Source: Antedon mediterranea (taxonomy: Eukaryota; Echinodermata; Crinoidea; Comatulida; Antedonidae). From it: a stretch of DNA of 64,000 nucleotides. Shown in pieces: positions 38,501 through 49,034 of this stretch (positions are counted from its first letter, which is position 1; the number at the start of each line of letters is the position of its first letter). The DNA lies in assembly GCF_964355755.1 (NCBI RefSeq), contig NC_092679.1, forward strand, positions 20,388,932-20,452,931. Direction: 5' to 3'. Below the pieces are notes generated by a model that was not told the origin of the DNA, did no database searches, and was given only the letters and a program-made list of their open reading frames with translations. The position numbers and the translations under genes were made by a program.

Positions 38501-38674
38501 CCACCCAGAGATTTTTACTTTTTTATGAAGTCATTATTTTTTATTTTATAAATGAATGTAGCGATTGTATACAGGTTTTTTTGTGCAAAAAAATTACTTT
38601 CTGATATTGTTCTACTTTTAGTCAAATGGGTCGGCGTGGGCAAGAGTCGTGAGTCTATCATCACAAGATTTTGA
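24527..38674 (+). CDS. ADSS: Adenylosuccinate synthetase, complete 12-exon gene
   Basis: It catalyses GTP-dependent joining of IMP and aspartate to adenylosuccinate, the first committed step from IMP to AMP, in the cytosol. Coding exons: 24527-24703, 33938-34040, 34491-34604, 34837-34894, 35158-35265, 35574-35655, 35949-36078, 36203-36357, 36791-36915, 37295-37392, 38036-38185 and 38622-38674. All have AG acceptors and GT donors and stay in frame: 1353 bases, 450 residues against about 456 in vertebrates. Key motifs: phosphate-binding loop [11 protein letters not shown] (exon 1), GGNNAGHT with the catalytic His (exon 2), [14 protein letters not shown] (exon 3), [14 protein letters not shown] (exon 5), [16 protein letters not shown] across exons 7-8, [12 protein letters not shown] (exon 8), RKRRCGW (exon 9), LTKLDILD-type AMTKLDILD (exon 10), and C-terminal [11 protein letters not shown] (exon 12). 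Nothing essential is missing. Exon 4 adds one Ser before IGTTKKG relative to vertebrates. Intron 1 is 9.2 kb of satellites. Confidence 0.95.
25245..28372 (+). repeat. Minisatellite array A, left arm (106-bp unit)
   Basis: About 29-30 tandem copies of a 106-base unit. Each unit contains ACTGTTCTCAACTATAGTCA, then GGTATACTTGAG(C/A)ACAGTG, then ATAAAGAATAGGATAAACTT and ACATTAATGTACGATCC. Identity between units is high (one to five changes). Variants (GCACAG or GAACAG; CCCG or CCAG; TTAACACTG or TTACCACTG) recur in the same order several times, a sign of higher-order duplication. A few units are shortened, for example near 25590 and 28280. Confidence 0.95.
28373..28574 (+). repeat. Minisatellite B, left part
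   Basis: About 2.5 copies of an 80-85-base unit with GATGAATATGACG, CACGTACATA, TTGATGAGTA, ATATAAATCGACTTT and AAAGTGAAATAACACTAAT. It is broken by the LINE insertion and continues at 29577. Confidence 0.8.
28575..29571 (+). mobile_element. 5'-truncated LINE (non-LTR retrotransposon) 3' end
   Basis: A 287-codon open frame (28575-29438) matches the C-terminal end of LINE reverse transcriptases. It opens with [13 protein letters not shown], the usual post-catalytic thumb motif, and later shows [12 protein letters not shown] and [17 protein letters not shown], the Cys/His-rich terminal segment of Jockey/CR1/L2-like elements. The catalytic FADD-type core is absent, as in a 5'-truncated insertion. 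After the stop, a perfect 9-pair stem (AGGCGCCTT with AAGGCGCCT, 29481-29522; inner stem AAGATGG with CCATCTT) precedes a poly-A run (about 29540-29569). The frame is intact to its stop, so the insertion is fairly young. I see no clear target-site duplication. The clade is not resolved. Confidence 0.88.
29481..29522 (+). other. LINE 3' stem-loop
   Basis: Two nested stems just before the poly-A tail. Such hairpins are often the recognition site of the element's own reverse transcriptase; that role here is inference. Confidence 0.7.
29577..30410 (+). repeat. Minisatellite B, right part
   Basis: About eight diverged copies of the same unit as at 28373-28574. At 29930-30105 a non-repeat stretch (TCACTTGCACTGATGAAGGG, CCCGAAAACTCTGCTAA) is embedded. 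Confidence 0.75.
30798..33319 (-). repeat. Minisatellite array A, right arm (inverted)
   Basis: About 24 copies of the 106-base unit of the left arm, all in the opposite orientation: ACTATAGTTGAGAACAGTGT, then GATCGTACATTAATGTTATT, then TTAAGTTTATCCTATTCTTT. The first unit (about 30798-30900) is the most diverged, as expected at an array edge. Confidence 0.95.
33320..33937. other. End of ADSS intron 1
   Basis: Unique-looking sequence apart from the right boundary copy at 33651-33675 and a GCGCCCTCT word at 33768. The acceptor is CATACAG before GGCGGCAAT. Confidence 0.5.
34130..34253. mobile_element. MITE family 1, copy 4 (ADSS intron 2)
   Basis: The right half is clear (ATGATAGTGATATGCCC, TTTTTTTGTCACATAAAG, GTTTGATAGTGTAGACAGAG). 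The left arm is diverged (ATCAAACTAGTTGG) and may begin near 34070. Confidence 0.7.
36627..36753. mobile_element. MITE family 1, copy 5 (ADSS intron 8)
   Basis: TAAGCTCTGTCTACACTATC at the left, GTTTGAT-TGTAGACAGAAC at the right, and the shared core GGTGCCCAAACATGGTAG and ATATGGGCACATCACATT between. Confidence 0.85.
38215..38332. mobile_element. 118-bp short TTAA-flanked MITE
   Basis: TTAAAGATATATTGTACCCC at the left faces GGGGGACAATACATTGTTAA at the right: the same termini as the 557-bp element at 13891 but with a different, much shorter interior. It lies in ADSS intron 11. Confidence 0.75.
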
Positions 38675-38944
38675 GAAGTATAAAGGACAGGTTTCAACAA
38701 TGCACAATTATGACGTCACATTATTTGGGTTCATGCAACACGTCTGCATGATATAGATTGATATACAGTAGTTAGTAGTGTGATGGGATCCTATGCCATT
38801 TAAATTGTATCAATTGTCAATCGGTATAAGTAGAAACAGAACCGGATCTGAAAGTATGTACAGTATGACTTTACTTGAAATCAATATTTTCTTCTTCCCT
38901 GTTCCTCTTCCCTACTCCACTTTCCTGTCTTATCCCTGTTCCTT
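38675..38944. other. ADSS 3' flank
   Basis: Probable 3' untranslated region directly after the stop; no canonical poly-A signal recognised. Confidence 0.4.
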
Positions 38945-39135
38945 GTAAAGGTCAATTTACACAGACGAGCGGTAATAGTAAGCGAAAAACCACTTGGCTT
39001 GTCCAACATAGAATCCTTATCTATCCTGAGTGGAAACCACACACCCTCTCCGCGTTATTTGTAAATGGTCATAAGGAATAACATAGATTCTATGTCTTTA
39101 TTACCGTTGCCGCTCATCTGTGTAAATTTGCTTTT
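38945..39135. mobile_element. MITE family 2, copy 2
   Basis: AAGGTCAATTTACACAGACG then AGCGGTAA at the left; TTACCGTTGCCGCTCATCTG then TGTAAATTTGC at the right. ACATAGATTCTATGT lies inside. Confidence 0.8.
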
Positions 39136-39394
39136 GTGTGGAAGAATTGTGTTAAGTATCCTAGTCCATGTGAAATGGAATCTACCTCTAGTAAACACCT
39201 ATGAAAATATGAGAAAATACAATTGTGTACAAAATTAGGATTCCAAATATTTTTTTAATTAAAAGAAAAAAAATGTAACTTGCTTCACAAGCAATCGTAA
39301 TTAGCATCGTAAAATTTAGAATAAGGTGAGTGTACTACAAGATAAAGTTATAATTTTTACAACAATGTGTATGTAACTAGTACAATAGATCCCT

Positions 39395-39577
39395 AAAGCG
39401 TGGTTCCCACTAGCGACGCAACGCAAGGACGTAACGCAACGCAAGTGAATTGACCAATCACAAGCGATGGCTTATTCGCTTGTGATTGCTAACTGTCTAT
39501 AACTTCGCTGGTCATTGGTTAAAACGCTTGCGTTGCGTTTACGTCCTTGCGTTACGTTCTAGTGGGAACCAAGCTTA
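39395..39577. mobile_element. MITE family 3, copy 2
   Basis: GTGGTTCCCACTAGCGACGC at the left is answered by TTCTAGTGGGAACCAAGCTT at the right. ACGCAAGGACGTAACGC and GCGTTTACGTCCTTGCGT form the inner arms, over 50 bases of near-perfect inverted repeat, and GACCAATCACAAGCG is in the middle. The element is well preserved. Confidence 0.9.
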
Positions 39578-40496
39578 ACTTTGGAGACCCCTATTAATGG
39601 GACACTTTGCAGCGAAACAAACAAGTGGTAATATAACAATGTTTTAATGCTACTGAGAGGACACCCTTGTTGAGGGGACATTTGTCCTAAAACTGTCCCA
39701 TCTGCCTTATTTCTTTACATTTACAATATACTATGTGGTACAGGTACTTAATTTTTTGGAATTGGCGCATAAAAAATAGGTTTACAATGTTAACTTTGTT
39801 AATCATTATAATAATTTTTTAATATTCTTCCTATAATATTATTTTAAATGTTATTATTAGCCATAAAGTGAATTCAAAGGGTATCATAAACTCGCACACA
39901 AACAATTTTTGAAACAAATATTATTACCGAGCTAATTATTACTGAACTCAAAGGGTATATATACACTGAAATATAATTATTTATTGAGGTAGCATAAAAT
40001 AGCCAAACAGGCTGAAACAGGGTAAATTCTCCCTTTGACAACTTAAATGAACTTAGTTACTTTTTGATATTTGTTTTACAGACTATTATGTTAGCACTGC
40101 CATTAAAAAAATACTGAATCTGCCCCTATATATTATATTTTGTTTAAATGTAACATTAAAATAACCAAAAAGGATAGGAACAATCAAAAATGGTTTCACT
40201 ATAACTCAGTTATTTTATTAAGTTAGTACAATGCTAATCATTTTCTATTATAAATGTTTGATGACAATATGGACATGCTGCCTTATTTTTTTGTCTTTAA
40301 CAAATATACAGTAGAATAAGGACACCTCTATTCAAGGGACAATTTACACTGATACAAACAAGGGATAATATATATTTTGACATTTAATATGGCAAACTAT
40401 ATACAAGGGACACCTCTATTCAAGGGACAATTTACACTGATACAAACAGAGGATAATATATATTTTGACATTTAATATGGCAAACTATATACAGTA

Positions 40497-40530
<34 letters not shown>

Positions 40531-40776
40531 TATACAGGGTACCCTTTGTTTGGTCCTCAGGTGTCCCCTTAATAGAGGTTCTATTGTAATTTTGTTTGAG
40601 ATAAAGTTATTATTTCTTTATATAAATTAATTCAAATATATCGTATTCATTTTGTGCCTTAATTAACTGCTGTGGGTATTAGTTTTAGCGATTTGTTAAA
40701 TTAGATATGAACATCCTGAACATAAAATTATTAGAAGAAAGGCAAAGTTATAAAAATGGTACATACATACCTAGAC
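39578..40776. other. Intergenic DNA with a 92-bp tandem duplication
   Basis: The segment at about 40313-40408 (GGACACCTCTATTCAAGGGA, ATTTACACTGATACAAACA, TTTAATATGGCAAACTATAT) is duplicated directly behind itself, ending near 40495. An AT microsatellite follows at 40499-40530. Words GGGACACTTTGC and GAGGGGACATTTGTCC at 39598-39690 belong to the same motif family. Confidence 0.7.
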
Positions 40777-41331
40777 TTAAAGATGTATTGTCCCTTGAAA
40801 CACAAAAAAATGATAGTCAAAATATTCTAAATTTAAAGTGGCCATTTCAAAGTAATATTAAAGTTATTCACTTTAAGTCGAAAATTCGAGCCAAAAACAA
40901 CAAGTTTACGTAATTAACAGGTAAATTAGTTTAATTACATTTCATCTGGAAAATCGTCACGAGTGAAAGTAAACAAAGATTTAAAACCATGAGTACGCAT
41001 TATGCATATGCTAAATTATGATTGTTTACAACTCATCACGGTTAAGAAGGTATTTTCACACAGATCATGAGGAAGTTTTATGATTATGCATACAGAGTAG
41101 CCAAACAAGTGCATTTCATTATGGGATATGTTTTGATTGAAAACTTTGACTGGAAGTCAAAGTAATTTTTTTAACAAAAAAACGTCTGTATTTCAGTTAA
41201 ATTTTTTTTTTTCGAAAACTTTTTTGGTGAAAGTTAATAACTATTATGATACTTCAAAATGACCCACCTTTTTTCGAAATCTTTTATTTTTTATTTTTTT
41301 GGAATTAGTCAAAGGGACAATACATCTTTAA
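40777..41331 (+). mobile_element. 555-bp TTAA-flanked DNA transposon, copy 2
   Basis: Same termini (TTAAAGATGTATTGTCCC and GGGACAATACATCTTTAA) and same interior as the element at 13891. Both copies lie in the same orientation. Confidence 0.88.
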
Positions 41332-42225
41332 TGTGTTTTTTATTGTTTGAATAATGTATTAAGTGGGTGAAGTATGGTGGTATATTAACAGTAGACAATA
41401 TAATTTGAAAAAAAAAATGTTTGTTACATGTTCATTTTATTGACTCTTGATCCAGATAAACACACATATACTGTATATAAATACTTCTCCAGCTATTGTT
41501 TTCAACACTCTTTTGTTTATTACATAGTGATAGTAGATCCTCTATAAGGAGATAGAGATAAAGTTTTTTATTCCTTGAAGAGATTGTCCTTGGGTTTTCA
41601 GTGTAGTTTTTTTTTTTTTTTTGCTTTAGTATTTTTTATTTACAATAACATCTATTTAAACACAGTGGTTGCCAATGGAAGACTTCTTATCTATTACTAT
41701 TCTACTTACATTACAGTACCAATTACTTTATGATGATAATTATTAATTTTTTGAAGATATGATTCCTGAATATTCCTATGATAGAAGTTTCACTTTGCGC
41801 CTATTTTTAAATGTTTACTAGTTTAAACTGGGATTATATTAATCTCCATATATATTAACAAATGTTGAATCGGGTTTGTGGTTTAGGCTGAAAGTATTTC
41901 AGTTTAGTAGAAAATAAATGGTATCCGACTTTTTGACATTCGTAATAGTGTTTTGTAACAAATTAATAGTGAAATAAAATAATAATTGTAGAAAATAAAT
42001 GCTGTACTTTTTGTTTGTTTTTGAAGAGCGCCCTCTACATATCAAATCACATTTCGCGGGGTTTTTTTTTCCCAATGAATGATTGATGTTGTGAGGAGAG
42101 ATGAGCAGCTTTTGTATGTCACGTACACCACAATTTCTCGTGCTGTAAAAATCTTTTGTTTTGTTTTTCCGCAGACATTAAAAACCACAGAACAACTTGT
42201 TTACTTTCACATTTAATATATAATC
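41332..42225. other. 5' flank of NAA40
   Basis: No upstream gene. GCGCCCTCT is at 42028, and a G-rich run (TTTCGCGGGG) is at about 42052. The leader and promoter of NAA40 must lie here, but no TATA box is placed convincingly. Confidence 0.4.
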
Positions 42226-42231
42226 ATGGGT
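42226..42231 (+). CDS. NAA40: NAA40 exon 1, two codons
   Basis: ATGGGT then GTAAGT. It encodes only Met-Gly and joins in frame to [10 protein letters not shown] at 43061, giving the family's MGRKS start. This is chosen because no other ATG with a donor gives that N-terminus. Confidence 0.8.
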
Positions 42232-44402
42232 GTAAGTATAAACGGATACAAAATGTTTAAAACACATAGAAGAATAAAGATGAGAGTGTTCGTGCTGTTG
42301 TTTTAGTGGGTAGTGTAGGCTCGTGTGTGTGGTGAATGAGTTCTTCCTTCTCGAGCTCAATGAAAGCAGCAGTTGGGCTGCTACTGCCTGCTGGCGGTTT
42401 GAAATTGGTGATAGGCTACTACCTAGGCCTAGCCTTAAGCCTTTATTCACTCCATGAAGCTATCATTAGCTAACACTTCCTAGGCCTAGTCCTAGGTCAG
42501 TCGATATGTGCAACAAGTTTTTAAAAATTTTATTTTTTAGGGTATTTTAAATAATAAATGAACCATGCATAGAATATAATTATAAATACTACTACTAGGC
42601 CTAGGCCTAATAATAGTTTTCTTTTGGCAAAAAACCCGATTTTCAATTTTAGTATTTCCTATTGCCCCGGCACTGTTGATTTGGTCAATAGTCAATATTT
42701 TATGTGGATGCTATCGGCGCGGTTGTTTCTATCTGTACAATTAACCATGCATCGTGTTGTTTTCCTATTGAAAGGTCGGCAATGCGCTTTTATTCTGCTG
42801 TCTATTGACATGGAGATCTATGCGCAAGGTGATAGGCGCCATGTTATAAGTAACAATACATATATTTGCTCATCTGTAAAAAGGCAAATTTGTAAGTTGT
42901 TGCCGCATTGTGATCATGTGACCATTGACGCATTAATGACCATTCATCAAAAGTATAATATGGTTATTGCTAATAAAATTATATTAATTATTATAAATAA
43001 TTAATATAAATAATAGGTATTGATAAAATAAATATTATATATTCAATTTTTCTTGTATAGCGAAAATCAAAACAAGGCAAAGAGAAGAAGATGAAACGAA
43101 AAGAGGTACAGTGAAAAAGAATTTAATACTACGGCTATTAACCATTTTTGCAGCTCATTATGTAATGTAGAATAATTCATATAACCTCTGTCTACACTGT
43201 CAAACTTTATGATGATGATGTCATATCACTACCATATTTCAGCATACTGTATCACTACCAAATTTAGGCAAATCAAACTAGTTTGATAGTGTAGACAGAG
43301 CTTAAGGTTTCTGGCAGAAAAGGAAAATGTGCAGTACTGTAGATAACAACAAAGATACCCTCTCCCACAATTCTGGTCATTTTGATACCTCATTATGTAT
43401 GTATGAATGCATTAACACAAATTTGTACTAAACTCTCTCTCTTATTATATAGATGACAGACTCTAATAATGAATGTTGTAACCAAAAACTCTCTTCTTTG
43501 TTAACTGCTGTAACAGTTATTGTTTTAAAATGTGTGCAATTTTTATTGTATTAAGGAGCAAGCCCGTTATGCTAGCTCCATGTTGGTAGTTGAAGCGGCC
43601 AATGCTCTTGAAGATCCCATGGCAGAGCTGAAAGCTTTTAAGAATTACGAAAGAAATGGGTAGGTATTTGTTACTTGTGGCCCAACTTGAAAGGGTACAA
43701 TATAGAGGCACAGTACAGCATGCCTGTAGTATACAAATTATTTATGTTTATGAGTTGCGAGAACATTTGAAAAATGTATTGCTGTATTTTTAACGAGGCG
43801 GAGATGAGTTAAATCATTGACAAATGCCAGGCCGAGAAGCTAGGTTATTAAAAAAAAGCAATGTTCCAAGTTTCGATGATGCCTTATTAACCAATCAAAT
43901 TGCAAGAATACAATCAGGTGTGTTATAAAAAATAATATATTTATATGCATGATATATAGATTATATTCACTTTTTCAAAGATAATAGTATTTCTAGCTGT
44001 TCAATAGTACACATTTTTTAATTTTTCCAGGTTGTCATTGGTATTAGAGGTCCAAAAGGTATCAAACCTTGACAAGAACACAGTTGATTGGGCGTTTTCA
44101 GTGCTAAAGGCAAATATGGAAGCATTGTAAGTTGATACACCAAACTGTCTATTTCTAACTGAATTTAGGCTGTAATTAATTCACACTATGTAGTTCGTAA
44201 GTGGTACTTAATGGTTGTTATAATAAGTATATATTGAAAACAAATTTTGCAATTACATTGGACCAAACAAAGTGTCACATAGATGTGTTTACTGAATGGG
44301 GCTTGGCCGTAGTCGTAAAACATATTATGGCCCTTAACCACCTACTCATCTCGAAAGATGTACTAGGTTCTTTAAGGTGCATATTAGCTAGATGTGTACA
44401 TT

Positions 44403-44434
<32 letters not shown>

Positions 44435-46083
44435 GCTGACTCGTTCTATCACCAGAACCATAGAGCGAGTGAAACTCGAACCCTTGCCAATGTTATGGCT
44501 ATGTAATTACGGTTTCACTGTCTTACGCTGCTCGGCCTCTCACCCAACCTATGCTGCATTGGGCTCCAACCCTAGAAATTAGCACAAGTTTGTGGTCTAG
44601 TGATCTGTAGGTTGTGAGTTATCTATTTTTTTTACAGGTATGAAAAGAGTCAAGGTGGATGGAGGGAACGCGATAAACGAGAAGAAATAACACACGAGAA
44701 ATCATGGTTCTTGCTGGCCAAGAATTTAGACGGCGATTATGTCGGATTTTCACATTTCAGATTTGATATGGACTTTGATGAAGAAGTGTTATATTGGTAC
44801 ATTCTGTTTAGATATCAATTTTTTTTTAAGTTGAATAAAACCAAATTATACACTTGTGTCTGATATACCACAGTTTTTAAATCAAGGCATCTGATTGGAT
44901 AGGAAACTGCAGTGGCTAGTTTAAACTTGCATACAAAGCCACCTTACAGTATTTAGCATGGTGGGCCAAAGGACACCTACGGTCTTTCACGGTTCAGCGC
45001 ACAACACAGTGACTACCACCAGTTTAACCGACTGCGCTATATGTTGCTTTTAGGTCATAGGTCAAAATATAGCCTAAATGATCAGTAATATAAACATTTA
45101 TTAACTTTTATTTGTTTTTTTTTTCAGTTATGAAATTCAACTAGAAAGAAAAGTACAGCGCAAAGGGTTAGGAAAATTTATGATGCAAATTCTAGAGCTG
45201 ATGGCTAATAAGTATGTTTTTATTTTCATGTATAGATGAATTTTTATTTATTTCTTATTTATCTCTTCTTTATACTGTCAAAGACTGTCCTCCCAGAGGA
45301 TCCAGTATATAGAAAAGCTGTTACAAAGTACACAAATTACAAGATAAAAACAACCCACCAGCAACCCCTAACATGTGCCACTAATTCCAAATAATACTAC
45401 ATTATATATGCATTATATTTCCAAAAATGCTAATTTAAGTAAAAATGTTTTCTTTCTTATTAGAACTAAAATGTCGAAAGTAGTATTAACTGTATTCAAA
45501 GAAAACAGAGTTGCAAATAAATTCTACTTGGAGACTTTGAAGTAAGTGTTTTTTTATAAATAGTACCTCTATAGAGGTGACACCCCTGTTCAGGGGACGC
45601 ATTCTCATGAAACGAACAAGTGGAAATTCTTTTACCAACCGGTAAAGTGCGCCATCTAAAACTGCACTGCTCCCCCAGCCAAAATCTGAGCTCTTATTTT
45701 TTTTTTCATACGCATCCAACAGCGAGTAACTCGCCAATAACAGGATGGATAAACTATTTATAATTTATCATGCTTCTAGAAGATGTATTACAAAAAACAT
45801 AATTTTGGTATTCATTGAATGGAGATAATGATTTTATTTTAAAACATTGGTTAATATCTAGGATTTATTTCCAATATCTATATCGTCTTTTTGTTATATT
45901 AGATATGCTGTGGATGAAACATCTCCGAGTGTATTTGACCCAATGAGCCCTGACCTGTACGACTACGAGATTTTGAGTAAGAAGACCTTGCACAAGAAAC
46001 TTGCCGAAAAAGAAGCACATAGTCATGGTGGTGGGTGTTGTAGTGGGCCACATCACCACCACCACTCGGTACCAGCTCACTAG
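42226..46083 (+). CDS. NAA40: N-alpha-acetyltransferase 40 (NatD), complete 8-exon gene
   Basis: NatD acetylates the N-terminal Ser of histones H4 and H2A. Coding exons: 42226-42231, 43061-43105, 43556-43659, 44031-44126, 44638-44796, 45128-45211, 45464-45541 and 45903-46083. The phases join without a break: 753 bases, 250 residues against 237 in human. The order of conserved segments matches the family: basic [78 protein letters not shown], then the acetyl-CoA loop QRKGLGKF (Q/RxxGxG/A) in exon 6, VVLTVFKEN and YEILSKKT. The C-terminus is Gly/Cys/His-rich ([16 protein letters not shown]), like the vertebrate tail. A MITE sits in intron 2 and SINEs in introns 4 and 5. The last exon is also the first unit of a tandem array. 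Confidence 0.94.
43181..43305. mobile_element. MITE family 1, copy 6 (NAA40 intron 2)
   Basis: CCTCTGTCTACACTGTCAAA at the left, AGTTTGATAGTGTAGACAGA at the right. The interior keeps ATGATGATGTCATATCACTA but has lost part of the GGGCACATC block. Confidence 0.8.
44320..44548 (-). mobile_element. tRNA-derived SINE, minus strand (NAA40 intron 4)
   Basis: Minus strand from 44548: GAGAGGCCGAGCAGCGTAAG is like box A of Leu/Ser tRNAs, GGCAAGGGTTCGAGTTTCAC is a box B about 55 bases on (long variable arm), then a tail with CTCAGATAAGGACTATAAAC, CGTAGGTCC, CATCTTTCGAGATGAGTAGG. The order head-body-tail is that of marine invertebrate SINEs. Confidence 0.7.
44880..45060 (-). mobile_element. Possible degraded tRNA-derived SINE (NAA40 intron 5)
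   Basis: Minus strand TATAGCGCAGTCGGTTAAAC resembles a box A region, followed by AGACCGTAGGTGTCC. A box B is not clear. Confidence 0.35.
45903..46083 (+). CDS. NAA40: NAA40 last exon with His-rich tail
   Basis: Codes for the strand ending in YEILSKKT and a 30-residue tail ([20 protein letters not shown], then VPAH and stop). From 46021 the DNA is the first unit of the array that continues to about 46690, so tail length and stop position depend on a repeat unit. Confidence 0.9.
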
Positions 46084-46690
46084 AAACCACACCCATGATG
46101 TCGGGTGTCATTGTGGGCCACACCACCAACATCACCACTCGGTACCAGCTCACAAAGAACCGCACACTCCACCTATGATGGTTTGGATCACTAAAAAACA
46201 CACTCATGTCAGCCGTAGTGTATCGCATCATCACAATTCAGTACCTGCTCTCCAAGAACCACACCCATGTTGTCAGGCATCATTGTGGGTCACATAAAAA
46301 CCACCATTCGCCATTAGTACCTGCTCTCCTAGAAACACATCCATGATGTTGGGCGTCGTGGGTCACATAAACATCACCATTCACCATTAGTACCTGCTCT
46401 CCAAGAACCACACCCATGATGTTGGCTGTCATGGATATCTTCACCAAGCACCATTTAGTATCTTGTAACTAAAAACCACACCAAAAATGTTGGCTGTTCA
46501 TGTAGTGGATATCACTAGGCACCATTTAGTATCTGGTCACTAATAGCCACACCCATGATGTTGATGTACCTTCTCACTAAGAACTGCAGCCACACCTGTT
46601 GAGTCACTAAGAACTGAACATGCACCATCCATGGTGGCTGGTGATGTTGCTGACCACATCGCCACCAGTTTTCCGTAATATCTCACTAAA
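46021..46690 (+). repeat. About 80-bp tandem array starting inside the NAA40 coding end
   Basis: Units repeat CATGATGTTGGGTGTCAT, then GTGGGCCACATCACCACC, then GGTACCAGCTCACTAGAAAC, then CACACCC. The first unit is translated; seven or so further units, more diverged to the right (TTTAGTATCTGGTCACTAA), lie in the 3' untranslated region. Confidence 0.85.
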
Positions 46691-47589
46691 TACCTCTTAC
46701 ACACCCCTGATACTTTAAGCTATCATGTTTTTTTGGACGACTGACATGTAAAGTTGTAACTATTACTAATCTTACATTGACTGGCTTAAACTAGAGGACT
46801 TACTATCAATTTAACTTGCCATTTTTAATAGTATAACAATTACTGGAAAACTGCCACAAAATAAGCATCAGGTACATTAATAAGATATTCAATTAATTAA
46901 TTAACTTATATAAGATTTTCTTTGCAGAATTAAAACAGAAAAAGTTTTTAATCACATTTTGTAGTAGGGTAATTGTAATTTATAATCATCGCTTTCACTT
47001 CTCATTTATATATGTAAATACATAACGATAGTTTGCCTTTACAGCAAATAAAGGGTGAGGGGGGTTAATTTCTTAAAGCCTATTGAAAAAAATAAGCTTT
47101 CCACTGCCGTCTATTAGTATTTTTAAGCAAACAAATTAACTTGTTTATAAGCTTTGATGCAAGGCCACGTAAAAAAAAGTTGTTGATTATCCTTAAAAAA
47201 AGTTGGGAGGGAGGTGATTTGTTTAGGCACCATTAGGCAACAAGGGACAAAATGATTGGTATGTTTTGTGTGCCATATGTTCCTTCTTGTTCAAATGTTT
47301 AAAACAACATAACAAGGGTACACTTTTCTATTCAATTCTCATTGAAATGGAGCTTGATTAATTTCTGACATAATTTTTTTTTCATGGCCTATTAAAATGA
47401 TGTTAATAACAATATCAAAACAAAACATCATTTTATTAGGCCAAAGTTAGGCAGGTAGTAATGTTACAGATTCTAGACAACTTTGCTGGAAATATTCTAA
47501 TCGACTTGCATGAACTGTTGGGGTTTTGTAACAAGTTTTTCAATGTTGGATGAGATTGTTTAAGGAATTTTGTAGTCGGAAGACGTGAC
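46691..47589. other. NAA40 3' flank
   Basis: No gene. CAAATAAAGG at about 47046 contains AATAAA and could be the poly-A signal of NAA40, which would give a 3' untranslated region of about 1 kb. This is tentative. Confidence 0.35.
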
Positions 47590-48510
47590 TGTCGACACGG
47601 TCAACCATGCATCGTAATTACTAATTTCTATTGGCAAGGTAGACTACGTCAAATTAAAAATTCTATTGGCACGGCCAACTGTGCATCGTAATTAATAGTT
47701 TCTATCGGCAAGGTTGAATATGATGGATTTAAAGATACTATTGGCACGGTCAACCATGCATCATAATTTACTAGTTTCTATCGTTAAGGTTGAATATGAT
47801 TGATTTAAAGATACTATTGGCACGGTCAACCATGCATCGTAATTTACTAGTTTCTATCGTTAAGGTTGAATATGATTGATTTAAAGATACTATTGGCACG
47901 GTCAACCATGCATCGTAATTTACTAGTTTCTATCGTTAAGGTTGAATATGATTGATTTAAAGATACTATTGGCACGGTCAACCATGCATCGTAATTTACT
48001 AGTTTCTATCGTTAAGGTTGAATATGATTGATTTAAAGATACTATTGGCACGGTCAACCATGCATCGTAATTTACTAGTTTCTATCGGCAAAGTTGAATA
48101 TGATTGATTTAAAGATACTATTGGCACGGTCAACCATGCATCGTAATTTACTAGTTTCTATCGTTAAGGTTGAATATGATTGATTTAAAGATACTATTGG
48201 CACGGTCAACCATGCATCGTAATTTACTAGTTTCTATCGTTAAGGTTGAATATGATTGATTTAAAGATACTATTGGCACGGTCAACCATGCATCGTAATT
48301 TACTAGTTTCTATCGGCAAAGTTGAATATGATTGATTTAAAGATACTATTGGCACGGTCAACCATGCATCGTAATTTACAAGTTTCTATCGGCAAAGTTG
48401 AATATGATTGATTTAAAGATACTATTGGCACGGTCAACCATGCATCGTAATTTACTAGTTTCTATCGTTAAGGGTGACTATGTCGAATTTAAAGATACTA
48501 TTGGCACAGT
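47590..48510. repeat. 76-bp tandem array, about 12 copies
   Basis: The unit runs ATACTATTGGCACGGTCAAC, CATGCATCGTAATTTACTAG, TTTCTATCGTTAAGGTTGAA, TATGATTGATTTAAAG. Spacing is exactly 76 bases in the centre (47811, 47887 and so on). The centre units are almost identical and the edge units (47590-47760, 48440-48510) diverged, as expected from unequal exchange. Confidence 0.95.
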
Positions 48511-49034
48511 TGGCCTATAAGACTGCAGAATTAGGAGCAATAGAAAACAAGGCATTAGACACACGGTTGACTGTGCCTATAGATTTTATAACTTTATTTA
48601 CACTCACTCTTAACTGACAATAGCCTCATCCAACATTGAAGCAAATGAATTAAGACAGAAGAAGATGCATATAATCTCTTAGTCATGTTTTTAAAACATT
48701 TTATGTAACCTATTTATAGTCATTTAGAAGCTAACAATTAAGGGCCCACAACAATACAAACACAAAGAGCACAAAACATTTATAAAAAGTCTCAATTGTA
48801 AATAAACCAGACTGATAAAAAGAAATGGAAATGGCAACTTTATCTATTAATTTAATCTTTTTTTTATAAAGCATACATTAATTTTTGTTCGCATACAATA
48901 TATACATATGGTAGGCATATTCATCCAAAATAGTTAGTATTCTATTATAAGTTATGAGGAGGTTTCTTGATTAAATAGTAGTTTTTCGTACGCCACTTCT
49001 GAGATTTTCTAAAATGTACATTATAATCAGGTGT
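48511..49034. other. Non-coding DNA between arrays
   Basis: Nothing recognised. Confidence 0.4.

Noticed and set aside
42624-43004. 126-codon forward ORF between NAA40 exons 1 and 2
   Set aside because: It has no ATG at its stated start (TTG), no recognisable motif, and lies wholly in an intron.
45865-46297. ORFs on both strands rich in His, Thr and Trp
   Set aside because: They are out-of-frame or antisense readings of the NAA40 coding end and its tandem repeats.
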